Below are positions 8,646 to 9,977 of a DNA stretch of 9,977 bases, in pieces. Every line of letters begins with the position of its first letter. Position 1 is the stretch's first letter. The stretch spans positions 1 to 9,977 of the forward strand of contig CALFBV010000220.1 in the NCBI GenBank assembly GCA_937951395.1. Direction: 5' to 3'. The stretch is from an uncultured Rubritalea sp. (GTDB taxonomy: Bacteria; Verrucomicrobiota; Verrucomicrobiia; Verrucomicrobiales; Akkermansiaceae). Made by a program: the position numbers and the translations under genes. A model generated the notes under the pieces. It was not told the DNA's origin. It saw only the letters and a program-made list of their open reading frames with translations, and searched no databases.

Positions 8646-9977
8646 ATGGGAAAACCAACTGGATTTTTAGAATTTGAACGCTCCACCATTCCGAATCGGT
8701 CACCTCTTGAGAGGATCAAAGACTGGAAGGAAATTCACGACACCAGCCCTGAAGCCACACTCAAGAATCAGGCCTCACGCTGCATGGACTGCGGAGTACC
8801 CTACTGCCACACGGGAGTAAACATCGGTGGAATGGCAAGCGGATGTCCTATCAATAACCTCATCCCAGAGTTCAACGATCTCGTATATCGGAATCGCTGG
8901 GACGAAGCTCTGACACGTCTGCGCAAGACCAATAACTTCCCCGAATTCACAGGACGCGTCTGCCCTGCTCCTTGTGAGGGATCATGTGTCCTTGGCTCCA
9001 TTGAGCCACCTGTAACGATTAAAAATGTCGAGGTAAGCATCATTGACCGCGGTTGGAAAGACGGCCTCATGACCCCTAATCCTCCAGCCCAACGCACAGG
9101 AAAAACAGTTGCCATCGTAGGCTCTGGCCCTGCCGGACTAGCCGCTGCTGATCAGCTCAATCAAGCTGGCCACACCGTCACCGTCTTCGAACGCGCAGAT
9201 CGTGCTGGTGGACTACTCATGTATGGCATTCCTAACATGAAGCTGGATAAAACAGAGATCGTTGACCGTCGTATAGACCTCATGAAAGCTGAAGGCATAG
9301 AATTCAAAATGAATGTCTTCATAGCCGAGGACAATGAGTGGACTCCTAGCAGACTCCGCAAAGAATTCGACTCCGTAATCCTCTGCTGTGGAGCTACCAA
9401 AGCACGTGACCTACCTATCGATGGGCGCGATGCCAATGGAGTTCACCAAGCCATGGAATTCCTCACTATTAATACTCAGCACCAGCTTGACAATAACTTT
9501 GACGGCTCCAACCCAGAGCTAAACGCAACCGATAAGGAAGTAGTAGTCATTGGTGGTGGTGATACAGGAACCGACTGTGTAGGCACCAGCATCCGCCAAG
9601 GCTGCAAGAACGTCATCCAGCTAGAAATCATGCCAATGCCTCCTATGGAGCGCGCGGCTAACAACCCATGGCCTGAATGGCCAAAGGTCTACAAAATGGA
9701 CTACGGTCAACAAGAAGCCGAAGCCACACAAGGAGCCGACCCTAGAAGCTACCTAGTGATGACCAAAGAGATTTTAAAGGACGACGCAGGAAACGTCACA
9801 GGACTACAAGTAGTCGACATCATATGGGCCAAGAATGACCAAGGTCAGTTCGTCCCACAGGAAGTCGATGGCACACTCCGCACTCTCAACGCTCAGCTTA
9901 TCTTGCTAGCCATGGGATTCCTAGGACCTGAGCAGAAGATCATTGATCAGTTCAAGCTAGACACCGATGCCCGCAGC
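8646..9977 (+). CDS. gltD: Glutamate synthase small (beta) subunit, partial (runs off right edge)
   Basis: GltD takes hydride from NADPH on FAD and passes electrons through 4Fe-4S clusters to the GltB FMN. The frame is open from ATG 8646 to the window end, 444 residues with no stop; the family is usually about 470-500, so only the C-terminal tail is missing. The N-terminal ferredoxin-like domain has CMDCGVPYC (Cys46, 49, 54) with Cys67, and [10 protein letters not shown] (Cys106, 110, 114), the cluster cysteines of the family. The FAD-binding Rossmann motif is [13 protein letters not shown] (156-168), followed by [15 protein letters not shown] (182-196). The NADPH-binding motif is [12 protein letters not shown] (300-311). 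A second flavin-contact segment [10 protein letters not shown] (420-429) is near the edge. The start is followed by [12 protein letters not shown], typical of the family, though no Shine-Dalgarno sequence precedes it. It lies 41 bp behind gltB on the same strand, and the product pairs with GltB. Confidence 0.97.
   Translation, partial: MGKPTGFLEFERSTIPNRSPLERIKDWKEIHDTSPEATLKNQASRCMDCGVPYCHTGVNIGGMASGCPINNLIPEFNDLVYRNRWDEALTRLRKTNNFPEFTGRVCPAPCEGSCVLGSIEPPVTIKNVEVSIIDRGWKDGLMTPNPPAQRTGKTVAIVGSGPAGLAAADQLNQAGHTVTVFERADRAGGLLMYGIPNMKLDKTEIVDRRIDLMKAEGIEFKMNVFIAEDNEWTPSRLRKEFDSVILCCGATKARDLPIDGRDANGVHQAMEFLTINTQHQLDNNFDGSNPELNATDKEVVVIGGGDTGTDCVGTSIRQGCKNVIQLEIMPMPPMERAANNPWPEWPKVYKMDYGQQEAEATQGADPRSYLVMTKEILKDDAGNVTGLQVVDIIWAKNDQGQFVPQEVDGTLRTLNAQLILLAMGFLGPEQKIIDQFKLDTDARS

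Noticed and set aside
8801..9664. Minus-strand ORFs of 62-104 codons at the right end
   Set aside because: They are antisense to gltD, which stays open to the window edge with cluster, FAD and NADPH motifs.
1..9977. A novel defence, mobile or biosynthetic system
   Set aside because: All long genes are core folate, carbon or nitrogen metabolism, and there are no terminal repeats, integrase, transposase, CRISPR repeats or toxin-antitoxin-like pairs. Only the two small secreted ORFs at 507-1262 are uncharacterised, and nothing ties them into a system.

Overview
The window looks like ordinary chromosomal DNA from a bacterium, most likely a member of the Verrucomicrobiota. That placement is an inference from the style of the secreted YD-type protein and of the FolP N-terminus, and from moderate GC with no Shine-Dalgarno-like leaders; no marker gene here proves it. 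Most of the window is core central metabolism. I saw no tRNA, rRNA, CRISPR array, insertion sequence, integrase or defence genes.

Layout: positions 1-428 (minus) hold the N-terminal 142 residues of dihydropteroate synthase (folP), which runs off the left edge. Divergent from it, 507-1130 (plus) encodes an unrecognised, probably secreted 207-residue protein with YD-like repeat units. Converging on that gene with a 9-bp gap, 1140-1262 (minus) is a 40-codon ORF with signal-peptide character, too short for usual gene-calling cut-offs. Then come three genes on the plus strand: a malic enzyme fused to a phosphotransacetylase-like domain (maeB-type, 1376-3667), the glutamate synthase large subunit (gltB, 3895-8604), and the glutamate synthase small subunit (gltD, 8646 to the right edge, 444 residues without a stop).

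How they work together: GltB and GltD form NADPH-dependent glutamate synthase, which converts 2-oxoglutarate and glutamine to two glutamates. They are 41 bp apart with no hairpin between them, so they are probably one operon. The malic enzyme upstream makes pyruvate, CO2 and, most likely, NADPH. A link between its NADPH and GltD is plausible but is inference, because a 227-bp gap separates the two units.

The least ordinary parts are the intergenic regions: a perfect 13-bp palindrome before maeB, a perfect 8+8-bp inverted repeat before gltB, a possible leaderless promoter at maeB, the 40-residue secreted peptide, and the absence of a recognisable Shine-Dalgarno sequence at all six starts.
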